From the NCBI GenBank assembly GCA_049578985.1, contig JBAUMZ010000114.1, forward strand, positions 73,394 through 137,393: DNA of 64,000 nucleotides, read 5' to 3'. The position numbers and the translations under genes were made by a program. The stretch's first letter is position 1; each line of letters begins with the position of its first letter. Shown piece after piece: positions 35,216-44,277 of the stretch. Source of the stretch: TH5896 sp049578985 (GTDB taxonomy: Archaea > Thermoproteota > Nitrososphaeria > Nitrososphaerales > Nitrososphaeraceae). The notes under the pieces were generated by a model. It saw nothing but the letters and a program-made list of their open reading frames with translations, was not told where the DNA came from and ran no database searches.

Positions 35216-35629
35216 ATGAATAAAGCCTACCTACCGGTTCTATCCATTATGGCATTACTCATGGCGACCGCATTTATATTGCCTGGTATTCAGACAGCGA
35301 ATGCTCAGTACTCAGGCGAAGGATCCACACCGGGAAGTATTGAGGAACAATTGAAACTTGCTAGGGAGAAAACATCACTTGCTGCGCAACAAGGTGCATA
35401 CGGTTCAGGAACTTCTATGGTTAGCGGTACCCTTGACAACACAGTACTATTTATCATAATACTCGTAGTAATATTCGGAGGGGTGGCAGCAGCATTCTTC
35501 GTAAAGTCCAGAGGAGCGAGAAGGGCAGCCACTACGCAATACTCTCGGCAGAGTGAACCGGATTGGAAATTAGAAGCTCAGAGATACAAAGACGAACTTG
35601 ACGCTATGAAAAGAAACCAAAATAGATAG
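35216..35629 (+). CDS. Secreted/anchored small membrane protein, candidate AmoY or AmoZ
   Basis: A 137-residue protein with a clear signal peptide (YLPVLSIMALLMATAFIL, cleavage near ANA-QYS), an external segment of about 50 residues (GSIEEQLKLAREKTSLAAQQ), a single membrane helix (TVLFIIILVVIFGGVAAAFF, about 77-96) and a basic, charged cytoplasmic tail ending QRYKDELDAMKRNQNR. It lies 3.6 kb from amoB next to another small membrane protein in the same direction. Archaeal AMO complexes were shown to contain extra small membrane subunits AmoY and AmoZ; position, size and topology make this pair candidates, but I cannot align them here. TATA-like gttaaataatc lies about 28 bp upstream. Confidence 0.7.
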   Translation: MNKAYLPVLSIMALLMATAFILPGIQTANAQYSGEGSTPGSIEEQLKLAREKTSLAAQQGAYGSGTSMVSGTLDNTVLFIIILVVIFGGVAAAFFVKSRGARRAATTQYSRQSEPDWKLEAQRYKDELDAMKRNQNR

Positions 35630-35817
35630 GGATACTGAAACAAATCCTTTCCTTCTTTTTGAATATTGTCTTAATACTTATGCTGAGGCTTTTTTTTCTT
35701 TGTAAAGTGTAATTATCTGTTCGGTGCAAATCTAGTACATTCGTTATATCAAGTGTAGATCCGAAGTTGTAAACCAAAATGTATATATCATAGATTTTAT
35801 TTGGATTATATCGTAAT

Positions 35818-36096
35818 ATGAGCGCCATTCTAAGCCTTGTGGGAATGTTCAGCACCGGATTGGAGAGTCTTCTGAAGCAGGTAGGACCAGCATACGACCC
35901 ATTGTTCTTTGATGTAATGGTATACATATTTGGGACTATGCTTTTCGCAGTTTTCCTCCTGAGTGTAATAGCATTTTGGCTCAGACGAAAGGGACTTGGA
36001 GGAGGTTCTGCTAAAGAAAAATGGACTCAAGAATTAGAGACTTACTTCGAGCGTGAGCAGATAGGTCTTATTCCAGACGAAAAGCACCACTGGTAA
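35818..36096 (+). CDS. Small single-pass membrane protein, candidate AmoZ or AmoY
   Basis: A 92-residue protein with an amphipathic N-terminus (MSAILSLVGMFSTGLESLLK), one strong helix (about 33-55 VMVYIFGTMLFAVFLLSVIA), a basic boundary FWLRRKGLGGG, and an acidic, charged cytoplasmic tail ending IPDEKHHW with two terminal histidines. It follows the signal-peptide protein by 189 bp on the same strand. Strongly promoter-like AT-rich sequence with a TATA (atttggattatatcg) precedes the ATG, so it has its own start. As for its neighbour, AMO subunit identity is an inference from context. Confidence 0.7.
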   Translation: MSAILSLVGMFSTGLESLLKQVGPAYDPLFFDVMVYIFGTMLFAVFLLSVIAFWLRRKGLGGGSAKEKWTQELETYFEREQIGLIPDEKHHW

Positions 36097-36251
36097 TTTG
36101 ACTACTCAAAAATTTCTTTTATTTGTTTTTCTTAAATTCTGAAAGGATTATTGTTTATGGATATTATTATCTGATCTTCTACCTTAAGCCAACGGCGTAG
36201 AAGACTAGGACTAGGAGGTGGCAGGATAGAAGACGGAAAACCCACACAGGA

Positions 36252-37142
36252 TCAGAATCTTCGAACAATCTTTGGTCTTAACATTTCAGGGTGACTTATC
36301 AATTCATGAATCAGTCTCTGAAGCTTTGATTTTTCAGATGGGAGAGTCCCGCCAATACTGTATACATTTGAAGCATGATTAGCTCTAAAGATTACTTCTC
36401 TTGTCGGATTGAAAAGCATTATTAGCCTTTCCAGTTCATGCAAGATCTCCAAATCAGTTAACCAGGAAAATGGCTCCCTAAACTTGGACATGAACTCGCT
36501 ACGAACAGTTTCGTCTAGTTGGAGGTTGAGAGCGGCTAGATAGTGCGGGCTAATTTTGCTCACAACCATGGCGGTATCGGATATGTGTGCATCAGTATAT
36601 GTTCTGCCGCCTAAGCCGAGAATGACCATGCAAGAGAGTGTGAATTTATGATCAATTGCTTTCTCACAACTTTCAATAATCATTGAGGGAGATGCGCCCT
36701 TAGTGACCTTCTGCAGCACAACATCATTACCGCTCTCTATCCCAACATATAACATGCTTAGTCCTCTATTCCGCAACCGTTCAAGTTCAGGGTCCTTTTT
36801 CTGGATCAGATTCCTTGGCATGGCATAGCATGAAATTCGCTTAAGACTGTTAAATTTTAGATTCAAATAGTCTAATATTTCAACCAATCTTTCGGTCTTG
36901 AGATTTAGTGCATCACCATCAGCTAGAAATATCTTTTCGGTTAGGGGTTGGTATTTAGAAATCAAATCTATTTCGAACTTGATCTCATCTAATGACCTCT
37001 CTTGATAGGATTTTGTTCGATACATACTACAGAATGAACAGCGATTAAAGGAACATCCCAACGTGACCTGTAAGATCGTTGAGTTTGCCTCGGAGGGAGG
37101 TCTGTAAAGAGGATAATCGTAAACTATTTCTTCTAAAGACAT
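36252..37142 (-). CDS. Radical SAM protein
   Basis: A 296-residue radical SAM enzyme with the cluster motif GCSFNRCSFCSMYRT (Cys 30, 35, 38) near the N-terminus. It also has the barrel motifs FLADGDALNL (about 70), LYVGIESGNDVVLQKVTKGA (about 130-150) and a late loop GGTLPSEKSKLQRLI. The overall pattern is that of HemN/Elp3-like radical SAM proteins of unknown substrate (COG1032-like). No SPASM or B12 domain is present. It stands alone between the AMO region and RNase Z; substrate cannot be inferred. Confidence 0.85.
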   Translation of the reverse strand: MSLEEIVYDYPLYRPPSEANSTILQVTLGCSFNRCSFCSMYRTKSYQERSLDEIKFEIDLISKYQPLTEKIFLADGDALNLKTERLVEILDYLNLKFNSLKRISCYAMPRNLIQKKDPELERLRNRGLSMLYVGIESGNDVVLQKVTKGASPSMIIESCEKAIDHKFTLSCMVILGLGGRTYTDAHISDTAMVVSKISPHYLAALNLQLDETVRSEFMSKFREPFSWLTDLEILHELERLIMLFNPTREVIFRANHASNVYSIGGTLPSEKSKLQRLIHELISHPEMLRPKIVRRF

Positions 37143-37465
37143 TAAAGAAAGTGGTATCGCATGAATAATGTATATGTTGTGGAATGAAAAGTTCGGTATT
37201 TCTAGTACGTTAGTCTAATCTATTGAAAAGATTTTAAAACGACAGCAAACACTTCATATTGTCGTGTGCATGTCACGCTCCAAATGCCTCGCCTAGACCT
37301 AGAGGTAGTTGTTTGGGGTCTGTTCGTCGCGAGGTCATCATAGCTTCTGGCTCTGCCTGGAGCAGCGATTATTCACTTCATCCCCTGCAAGTATTAGTAT
37401 GCTCCGGTTATAAATTTGTAAGAAAATAATTCGACTTCGGTTCAACTCGAAGTTCTTCAGAGGAT
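37143..37465. other. Intergenic stretch, no supported gene
   Basis: About 320 bases between the radical SAM gene and the end of rnz. The tract near 37210-37250 (tctattgaaaagattttaaaacg) could hold a minus-strand promoter for the radical SAM gene. No convincing open frame or RNA is seen. Confidence 0.35.
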
Positions 37466-38383
37466 TCATTGACGGTATGGAAGGTGTATTGTTTTCAGAT
37501 CATATGCATTATCTACGTTCTCATGAATGAGGCGCGCTTCTGCGAGCAATTGTTTACTCTGCCTGTACCTCGTACTAAAATGAGTTAATACAAGCTTCTT
37601 AGCACCAGACTGACTTGCTAACTTAGCAGCTTCAGCAGCAGTAGCATGAAAGTTCTCGATCGCCTTATGTCGGAGCTCCTCGGCATATGTTGACTCAAAG
37701 ATGAGGAGATCGCAATTCTGGAAAAAATTGCTAAGCTTTTCGGTTGGTCTTGTATCACCAGATATTCCAATCTTCCTCCCAGGTCGTTTTGGCCCTACCA
37801 CATCGGATGATCTTACTGTACTTCCGTTGATCACAATATCAGTACCTGATTGAAGTTGTTTGTATAATCTCCCTTCTGGTATTCCTAATTGTACTGCTCT
37901 TTTGATATCAAAAATCCCAGGTCTCTCTAATTCCGTCAGACAGAATGAGTAGGCAGTAACATTATGATCTGCTTCGCAACATGTCACTTCATAATCCTCC
38001 TCACGCACCAACAATCCCTCAGTTTCTATATTGTGAAGATTTACATCAAATGAAAGCCCAAAACCTATTAATCTTGTACTAAACTTTATGAATTCTGCGA
38101 GTCTCGGCTCACCATAGATATCAATAGGCATGGTTCTGCCATTAAGAGATAGTGTTTGGAGTAGCCCCAAAATTCCGAGTGAGTGGTCAGCGTGCATGTG
38201 CGTGATAAAAACTTTCATTTTACAATTCATCCTGAGACTTGATCTTACAAAATTTCTTTGCATGCCTTCCCCAGCATCGAAGAGAAGTATCTCATTCCCT
38301 CGAGCAATCGCGATAGAAGATAGTCCTCGTTCATCAGTTGGGGTGGCAGCTGACGTGCCCAGGAAAATGATTCTAAGATCCAT
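37466..38383 (-). CDS. rnz: Ribonuclease Z
   Basis: Metallo-beta-lactamase-fold endonuclease that trims the 3' end of pre-tRNAs, needed here because the tRNA genes lack encoded CCA. The 305-residue protein has the metal motif THMHADHSLGILG (about 61-73), a second ligand in CEADHNVTAY (about 135), GISGDTRPTEKL (about 210) and HFSTRYR with the final His (about 270). The start MDLRIIFLGTSAATPT is the conserved N-terminus. Short-form archaeal RNase Z length. Confidence 0.95.
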   Translation of the reverse strand: MDLRIIFLGTSAATPTDERGLSSIAIARGNEILLFDAGEGMQRNFVRSSLRMNCKMKVFITHMHADHSLGILGLLQTLSLNGRTMPIDIYGEPRLAEFIKFSTRLIGFGLSFDVNLHNIETEGLLVREEDYEVTCCEADHNVTAYSFCLTELERPGIFDIKRAVQLGIPEGRLYKQLQSGTDIVINGSTVRSSDVVGPKRPGRKIGISGDTRPTEKLSNFFQNCDLLIFESTYAEELRHKAIENFHATAAEAAKLASQSGAKKLVLTHFSTRYRQSKQLLAEARLIHENVDNAYDLKTIHLPYRQ

Positions 38384-38502
38384 ACATGACTAGTAAGTTC
38401 TGGTCTAAGGTAAATCTACCTAATTTTCGTAGAGTTGCTCCATTTACATTGCTTCTGCAATTTTGCCGATCTTGAGATTAGAGGTATCGCATGTAGCTAC
38501 TT

Positions 38503-39306
38503 TCAAAGGGCTAGAAAGATCTCCTTCACTGGTTCTCTAATGCCTAATTTTCTAATTATCCCTTCAAATCTAGCTTTGCTTGACGTGATTAGAATCTCCG
38601 TGCGGCCAACTCCTTTTTTTTTGGCCATACGATTAGTGGATAGATATTTCCTCACATCATTTGCGAGAAGTTTTACAGGATCAATCAACCTGATGGTTGG
38701 AAGTAAGGAGACGAGATAATTTGAGACAAAGGGTAGGTGGGTGCTTGCCAAAACCATCACATCTATGTGTGATTCAAGATGCTCGCGATATTCTACTGCC
38801 TTGGAGATTGCATCAAAAGTCTTTCGTTCATTGGTGATATATTCACCACTCTCAACCAAGCCTATAATTTCTGTTGCATCAAATCTGGTTACAAGTATAT
38901 TCTGTGGGACTTGGGACTTTATCAAACCGCCCAATTCTTTGCTCTTGATCGTGCCTGTGGTTGCCAATATTCCGATATGCTTTTTCTTCGTCAGCCTACA
39001 AGCGGTCTTGAGTGGAGGGATAATTCCCACGACATCCATCCTAGATGAGCGCTTGACTTCATCAAGAATCTGAATTGAAGGAGTAATTGAGGCAATAATT
39101 ACCAATTTTGGTTTATACCGCTCAAGATATCTTAGGATATCAAGAATTATGGTTAAAAGTTCTTGCCTTGTCTTGTTACCATATGGAAAGTGCTGTTCAT
39201 CTGCAAGGTACAGTAGATTTTCAGTCGGTAAGTGTTTCCGTAATTGTTTTATTACTGATAAGGAACCTAGTCCCGAGTCAAAAACGGCAATCGGATTATC
39301 TAGCAA
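38503..39306 (-). CDS. Glutamate-racemase-like protein without catalytic cysteines
   Basis: A 267-residue protein with the Asp/Glu racemase fold: VFDSGLGSLSVIKQLRKHLP (8-27), YLADEQHFPYG (33-43), GIIPPLKTAC (94-103), VVESGEY-like VESGEYI (151-157). The two catalytic cysteines of MurI (ACNTAT and GCTHYP) are both replaced by Ser: ASITPS (Ser73) and ASTHLP (Ser188). Two-base racemisation therefore seems unlikely, and the organism has no murein. It may be a lyase, hydrolase or binding protein of this superfamily. It stands alone upstream of the ATP synthase block. Confidence 0.82.
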   Translation of the reverse strand: MLDNPIAVFDSGLGSLSVIKQLRKHLPTENLLYLADEQHFPYGNKTRQELLTIILDILRYLERYKPKLVIIASITPSIQILDEVKRSSRMDVVGIIPPLKTACRLTKKKHIGILATTGTIKSKELGGLIKSQVPQNILVTRFDATEIIGLVESGEYITNERKTFDAISKAVEYREHLESHIDVMVLASTHLPFVSNYLVSLLPTIRLIDPVKLLANDVRKYLSTNRMAKKKGVGRTEILITSSKARFEGIIRKLGIREPVKEIFLAL

Positions 39307-39363
39307 CTGGAATCTTTACGATTGGTACTGGTTGAGTCAACGACCTTAGCTGAATAAATACTC

Positions 39364-41556
39364 TCATGACCTCTCAATCACTTCTTCGTGAGTGCTTCTC
39401 TTAGCCTCTACTCGATTGTGGTCCAAGCTATGATCAATGGCCCTTGTCCGCCATACAAATTTGGAATAGAGCATTTTGGGGACGAGGCGTTTGAAGTCAA
39501 CCCCTTCGCCAATATACCATTTAGGAAACCATTCGTAAAGGTGTAACCTAATTGTTTGAATGTATACTATCAGTCCTTCAATCAACATTATACCAATATT
39601 TCCTCCGATAAGGACAGCATATCCTCCAGCTGTGCCACCCAAGGATTCGAATGAATCGATAACCGTTACAAGGAGTGCGGCGTGAACCAGTAGCATAATT
39701 CCAAGTCTAGAGTAACTTATTGTGTTTGAAAGCATTTCTATGATTCTCACCATTATTACCTCCACCACTATACCTACCAATCCACCACCTTCATCCTTCC
39801 CAAGTTTCTTGAGGTGCTTCTCTTCCTTTATGCCTCCGATAATCATTGTTATCACGGTCCCAATAATTACAAGGGGTGCTGCCTTTGCAACCAGATCTAC
39901 AGTAACCCAGTCTCCGAAAACGACCGTCAGCCAAGGCACCGGTTCATCGTAGGTGATTCCTGTAATCCCAAACATGCCGATGATATCATATCCAGAACCT
40001 ATAGCTGCTAGGATGAGGCTTACCACCGCAAAGTATTGTACTATGGTTGGGATATCATGGTAAAAAATCATAAGATTATCATGTTTTTTGATATTTGCCG
40101 AGAGCCTCAAGAAGAAAGCCAGCAAGATATGCACCACCCCTATAGCAATCGAAATCTCCAAAATCTTGACTACCTCCTCAAATGTTAGCTCCGACACACT
40201 TAACAAGCCCACAAATCCTAATTGTTCAGCAATGGGCGCCAGAATAGGTATCTCGATTGCGTGGAAACCAAATAATTCGCCCGTTCCCAAGCCTGCGATG
40301 GCAGCGGCAGCTCCACTCGCCGCTATTAAAGTTCCCCAAGTGGTTAGAGATCCGTTGCCACGATATCTGAAAAGCATCCCGAGACCAAAGAGCAATATGC
40401 CGTGCCCCAAGTCTGCAAACATCAATCCATAGAACAGAGGCCACACGAAGGCAATAATCGGCGTAGGGTCTCTCTCGTCATAGTTGGGTAATCCCTGTGT
40501 CTCGGTAATGATCTCGAAGGTACGAATATACTTTTTATTTTTCAAGAGTGTAGGAAGTTTCTCATTGTGATCCTCAGCGTGACTTTCATGAGCGGACAAA
40601 CCTTCGTGACTATCCATTACCGAGACGTAATCGCTTGTCAAACTCTTGAAATTATTCTCCATTTGCTCAGGGATAAAGCCCTGAATCATAGCGAAATTTC
40701 TGGTGCCACCTGGCTTCCTAGTTGCCTCTAAAACATCTTTTGCCACCTGAGAAGCTTCATGTAATGATAGTAGTTTCGTAGTAAGTGATAATTTTAATTT
40801 CTCAACCTTCTTACCCAGGTCTGTACTTTGCTTCTCTAGTTCCTTTATTTTGGTTTTGGACTCAGCATAGGCCAAATGGGGATTCTGAGGCATGTTAGGA
40901 GATACTTGCAAAGGATGCACTCCGAAGCTTCTCAGAACTTTGATTATTCTATCAGCGTCATTGTCAGTTGAACCTAAAACGATTAAAGCAGACTTGTGCT
41001 CATTTAATTTAACAATCTGCATCATTAGATCTCCCAAACTTTTTTTGATCTCATCTTGGTCGTTATTTTCAATGATAAAAGTTGCAGCATAAAACATTTT
41101 CAATTTAGAAAAAATTCGCAGATCTAAATCCAATTCCGCTGCCATTTCTAACGTTAAAGCTATCGTACGGTATTCTTCCAACTGTTTCGAAACCTGACTT
41201 TGTTCCATAAGAATCTTTTTAGGCTCATCCAAGAGTGCCGCACTCCTTCCTTCCAAATCAACTATGAAGCCCTGGATATCTTCAATCTCGTAGGATGTCT
41301 CCTCCTTCGGAGCACCTTTAAACATTGTATCCATTACACCCGTTTCTAAAGGTACTCCCAAAGCCTTGACTACATCGTCAATTTCTTGGAAAAGCCGCTG
41401 TGCCTTCAATAATAGGTCGTCATAATAGGGATTAATGTACTCGGATGCATGTTGTAAGGGATGAAACCATTCAAGTTGAGCAAGTCTGCTTACAGCTTGC
41501 TGCGTCTCAGTCCTAGGTAGGACAAGTGTAGTTTTCAGTAATTTAGCGGTTCCCAT
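39364..41556 (-). CDS. atpI: A-type ATP synthase subunit I (a subunit)
   Basis: Membrane stator subunit that forms the ion half-channels beside the K ring. The 730-residue protein has a long N-terminal soluble coiled-coil arm (about 1-350), then about seven membrane helices beginning FVWPLFYGLMFADLGHGILL. The conserved arginine lies in the late helix region (NTISYSRLGIMLLVHAALLV, about 615-635). Length is typical (650-730). It is the last gene of the operon E-A-B-D-small-K-I, 65 bp after subunit K. Confidence 0.95.
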   Translation of the reverse strand: MGTAKLLKTTLVLPRTETQQAVSRLAQLEWFHPLQHASEYINPYYDDLLLKAQRLFQEIDDVVKALGVPLETGVMDTMFKGAPKEETSYEIEDIQGFIVDLEGRSAALLDEPKKILMEQSQVSKQLEEYRTIALTLEMAAELDLDLRIFSKLKMFYAATFIIENNDQDEIKKSLGDLMMQIVKLNEHKSALIVLGSTDNDADRIIKVLRSFGVHPLQVSPNMPQNPHLAYAESKTKIKELEKQSTDLGKKVEKLKLSLTTKLLSLHEASQVAKDVLEATRKPGGTRNFAMIQGFIPEQMENNFKSLTSDYVSVMDSHEGLSAHESHAEDHNEKLPTLLKNKKYIRTFEIITETQGLPNYDERDPTPIIAFVWPLFYGLMFADLGHGILLFGLGMLFRYRGNGSLTTWGTLIAASGAAAAIAGLGTGELFGFHAIEIPILAPIAEQLGFVGLLSVSELTFEEVVKILEISIAIGVVHILLAFFLRLSANIKKHDNLMIFYHDIPTIVQYFAVVSLILAAIGSGYDIIGMFGITGITYDEPVPWLTVVFGDWVTVDLVAKAAPLVIIGTVITMIIGGIKEEKHLKKLGKDEGGGLVGIVVEVIMVRIIEMLSNTISYSRLGIMLLVHAALLVTVIDSFESLGGTAGGYAVLIGGNIGIMLIEGLIVYIQTIRLHLYEWFPKWYIGEGVDFKRLVPKMLYSKFVWRTRAIDHSLDHNRVEAKRSTHEEVIERS

Positions 41557-41621
41557 TTAGTCCCAGTCCATCCGTTATCCTCTCAGTTGGAGGTGCCTTA
41601 TCAGGAATCTCCCAATTTAGG

Positions 41622-41960
41622 TCACGCTTGACCGAGTATGATGAACATCATGACGATACCGTAAATCGCGATTGATTCTACCATACCTACAATAATGAAA
41701 ACCCTAGACTGCATTTTAGGATTATCACTAATAGCTGCTAGGCCGGCAGCCCCTACGTAACCAAGTCCGATACCTGCACCAAGAGCGGCCAAACCAAACG
41801 CCATTCCTGCACCTATCAGCTTGAACGAGCTTGTATCACCCGCGGATGCCCCTTCCTGAGCATATGCTACAGACCCCATGGAATTTACAGTTATGAAAGT
41901 TATTGTGGTCAGAGCCACGATAACCGGGATAAAAACATGTCCTCCCTTTCCTTTCTTCAT
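41622..41960 (-). CDS. atpK: A-type ATP synthase subunit K (proteolipid c ring)
   Basis: Ring-forming ion carrier. In 112 residues it has an N-terminal hydrophobic signal-like segment (FIPVIVALTTITFITVNSMG, 10-29) and then the hairpin: helix 1 GAGMAFGLAALGAGIGLGYV (about 51-70) and helix 2 IIVGMVESIAIYGIVMMFII with the ion-binding Glu of VGMVES. The loop between is SDNPKMQSR. The extra N-terminal segment ending VAYAQEG is probably cleaved. A single c hairpin indicates a normal proton- or sodium-coupled ring. AT-rich sequence upstream separates it from the 43-residue ORF. Confidence 0.95.
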   Translation of the reverse strand: MKKGKGGHVFIPVIVALTTITFITVNSMGSVAYAQEGASAGDTSSFKLIGAGMAFGLAALGAGIGLGYVGAAGLAAISDNPKMQSRVFIIVGMVESIAIYGIVMMFIILGQA

Positions 41961-42073
41961 AGGGGTTCGAGATGGGACGCCCTATTTAATGATATCTCGG
42001 CAAATGGACAATTCTACATATTAAAGAAGAATCATAACGGATTGTTACTAAGTAAGAAACCATGGTAAATGAC

Positions 42074-42205
42074 CTATATTTTGGAGAGTGCTTTGCGTTT
42101 ACATTCACCAAGCATCTCTTTCGTCTGCTCTACCATAGTTTCATATTCTTTCTTGAGAACATCTTTTGATTCCTCAGAAAAATTTGATATTATATTCTCG
42201 CTCAT
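42074..42205 (-). CDS. 43-residue charged helical protein inside the ATP synthase operon
   Basis: A small gene between subunits D and K reading MSENIISNFSEESKDVLKKE, then YETMVEQTKEMLGECKRKAL and SKI-stop. It is almost entirely helical and highly charged with one Cys. Its position 34 bp after atpD and 113 bp before atpK suggests co-transcription. It does not resemble subunits F or H, which are about 100 residues, though a shortened H-like stator coil is conceivable. Not recognised otherwise. Confidence 0.5.
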   Translation of the reverse strand: MSENIISNFSEESKDVLKKEYETMVEQTKEMLGECKRKALSKI

Positions 42206-42239
42206 GTCCCAATTAGTTCCCAGAGCAATCCCGACGATA

Positions 42240-42878
42240 TTAAAGCTTTTTCCTTTCGAGTACTGCTTTAACTTTTTTGAGTCTTACGAACTCTTCTCTT
42301 TCTCGTTCTTCGAGAGTAGCACGAATAAATGCTATCGCATTTTCATACTGTGGAATTATGACATACTCTAACGCATTAATCAACTTCTGAGTTCTCTCGA
42401 GTTCCTTTGCCAAACTAAATATTGCATTCTCATATTCGGCTGCCTTGCAAATTTGAGGGAGTATATTCTTTATTAGTTTCGCGCCTTTATCTACCGAAGC
42501 GTTGGTTTCCACGAAACCGTATGATAATTCTTGTCCCCCCTGTTTGCTGCTGACGTGAAGAGTTGGGATCCTTACGTCAACAACTCTTCGTACATTTACG
42601 TCAACCTCCATAATACTGGGAGTAGAATCGGATATTGATTCAAGTGTTGTTGTTCCAAGCGACATGTAGGAATCGTATACGGATGAATAGATCTCTGCTA
42701 ATGGCGACCAGATATCACCTCTGGCCTTGTTTGCCTCCTCGATCATTTCGTCTATCTTTTTTAACAGAACCTCCCGTTTATCATCTAGAATCTTGTGAAC
42801 CATCTTTCCTACCTGCATGGAACGGCGGATCTTGATTAGCTCAATCTTTGTAGCAGTAACCCTTCCACCAAATGACAT
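42240..42878 (-). CDS. atpD: A-type ATP synthase subunit D
   Basis: Central rotor shaft, a long antiparallel coiled coil. In 212 residues the conserved N-terminus is present (RVTATKIELIKIRRSMQVGK, 6-25, followed by LDDKREVLLKKIDEM). So is the C-terminal helix ALEYVIIPQYENAIAFIRAT, then LEEREREEFVRLKKVK. The mid part is a divergent globular insertion. It follows atpB with a 10-bp gap. Confidence 0.95.
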   Translation of the reverse strand: MSFGGRVTATKIELIKIRRSMQVGKMVHKILDDKREVLLKKIDEMIEEANKARGDIWSPLAEIYSSVYDSYMSLGTTTLESISDSTPSIMEVDVNVRRVVDVRIPTLHVSSKQGGQELSYGFVETNASVDKGAKLIKNILPQICKAAEYENAIFSLAKELERTQKLINALEYVIIPQYENAIAFIRATLEEREREEFVRLKKVKAVLERKKL

Positions 42879-42888
42879 AATTAAAAGA

Positions 42889-44277
42889 TCATTTCGTCTC
42901 CTTGTAGTACTGTCTCACATGTTTTTCCTTTATCTTTGTTAGCTCACCTTCAGGTAAAGTTGAGAGAACGTCCCATGCTCTTGAAAGCGTCTCCTCTAAT
43001 CCCCTATTTTCATCATTTACCTGTTTCAGAAAATGGTTTTCAAACATATCGCCTGCATCCAAATACTTGAGGTCGACTCCAGTCAATCCTGATCTTCCTA
43101 CGATTTCGGCTAGAGCTCTTACTTCCTGAGCTCGAGAGTAGGCGTCGTAAAGCTGGTTACCTACTTCCATGTGATCTGATCTCGTTTTTCCCTCCCCAAC
43201 ACCGTCTTTCATAAGTCTTGAAAGCGACATAAGGACGCCCACAGGTGGATAAACACCTTTTCGGAAGAGATCTCTTCCTAACACTATCTGACCTTCTGTA
43301 ATGTAACCGGTGAGGTCAGGAATAGGGTGGGTTATATCGTCAGCAGGCATAGATAGTATAGGCACCTGTGTTACACTACCATTTTTCCCTCTAATGCGTC
43401 CAGCGCGTTCGTAATTGTTTGCCAAGTCAGTGTACAGGTAACCTGGGTATCCTTTCCTTCCTGGGACTTCTTCTCTTGCGGCGCTAATCTCACGTAATGC
43501 CTCAGCGTAGTTGGTCATGTCAGTCAGAATCGCTAAGACATGCATCCCCAGATCAAAGGCCAGATATTCGGCTACAGTAAGTGCTACTCTAGGAGTTATA
43601 ATTCGCTCGATTGCTGGATCATCTGCTAGGTTAAGAAATAATACGCTTCGTCTCAAGGCCCCAGACTCTTCAAGGCTTCGCTTAAAGTATTGCGCCTCCG
43701 AATATTGAACTCCAATGGCTGCGAAGACGACAGCAAAATCTTCTTTTGTTCCTACGACTGATGCTTGCCTAGCTATTTGCGCTGCCAGAATGTTATGTGG
43801 CATGCCGGAGCCAGAGAATATCGGAAGTTTCTGGCCACGGACGAGTGTGAGCATTCCGTCAATCACAGAGACCCCCGTTTGTATGAATGAAGTAGGATAT
43901 TCCCTTCGTTCAGGGTTCATTGGTTCTCCGTTTACATCAAGGAATTTCTCCGCTATAGGATCAGGGAGACCATCATTGGGTCGGCCGAGTCCATCGAATA
44001 CTCTTCCCAAGAGTTCTGGAGAAACGGGCATAGCCATAGTTTTACCTAAGAATTTAGCTTTCGTTCCACTGATTGCCAGCCCCGTAGTACCCTCAAATAC
44101 TTGCACTACCGCCTTTCCGTAGCCTACCTCTAGTACCCTGCCGAGTCTTCTAATGGAATCTGAAGTCTCGATTTCAACTAGTTCGTCGAATGACGCTTTT
44201 GTGATTCCATCAATGATAATGAGAGGACCTTTAATTTCGGCTACTTTGGTATATTCAATGGCAGCTGATTCAGACAA
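42889..44277 (-). CDS. atpB: A-type ATP synthase subunit B
   Basis: Non-catalytic nucleotide-binding subunit of the A1 head. The 462-residue protein has the beta-barrel start EYTKVAEIKGPLIIIDGITK and a degenerate P-loop region PIFSGSGMPHNILAAQIARQ instead of GxxGxGKT, as expected for B. ILTDMTNYAEALREISAARE and the C-terminal helical domain follow. Its start overlaps atpA by 8 bp, so it is translationally coupled. Standard length. Confidence 0.97.
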   Translation of the reverse strand: MSESAAIEYTKVAEIKGPLIIIDGITKASFDELVEIETSDSIRRLGRVLEVGYGKAVVQVFEGTTGLAISGTKAKFLGKTMAMPVSPELLGRVFDGLGRPNDGLPDPIAEKFLDVNGEPMNPERREYPTSFIQTGVSVIDGMLTLVRGQKLPIFSGSGMPHNILAAQIARQASVVGTKEDFAVVFAAIGVQYSEAQYFKRSLEESGALRRSVLFLNLADDPAIERIITPRVALTVAEYLAFDLGMHVLAILTDMTNYAEALREISAAREEVPGRKGYPGYLYTDLANNYERAGRIRGKNGSVTQVPILSMPADDITHPIPDLTGYITEGQIVLGRDLFRKGVYPPVGVLMSLSRLMKDGVGEGKTRSDHMEVGNQLYDAYSRAQEVRALAEIVGRSGLTGVDLKYLDAGDMFENHFLKQVNDENRGLEETLSRAWDVLSTLPEGELTKIKEKHVRQYYKETK

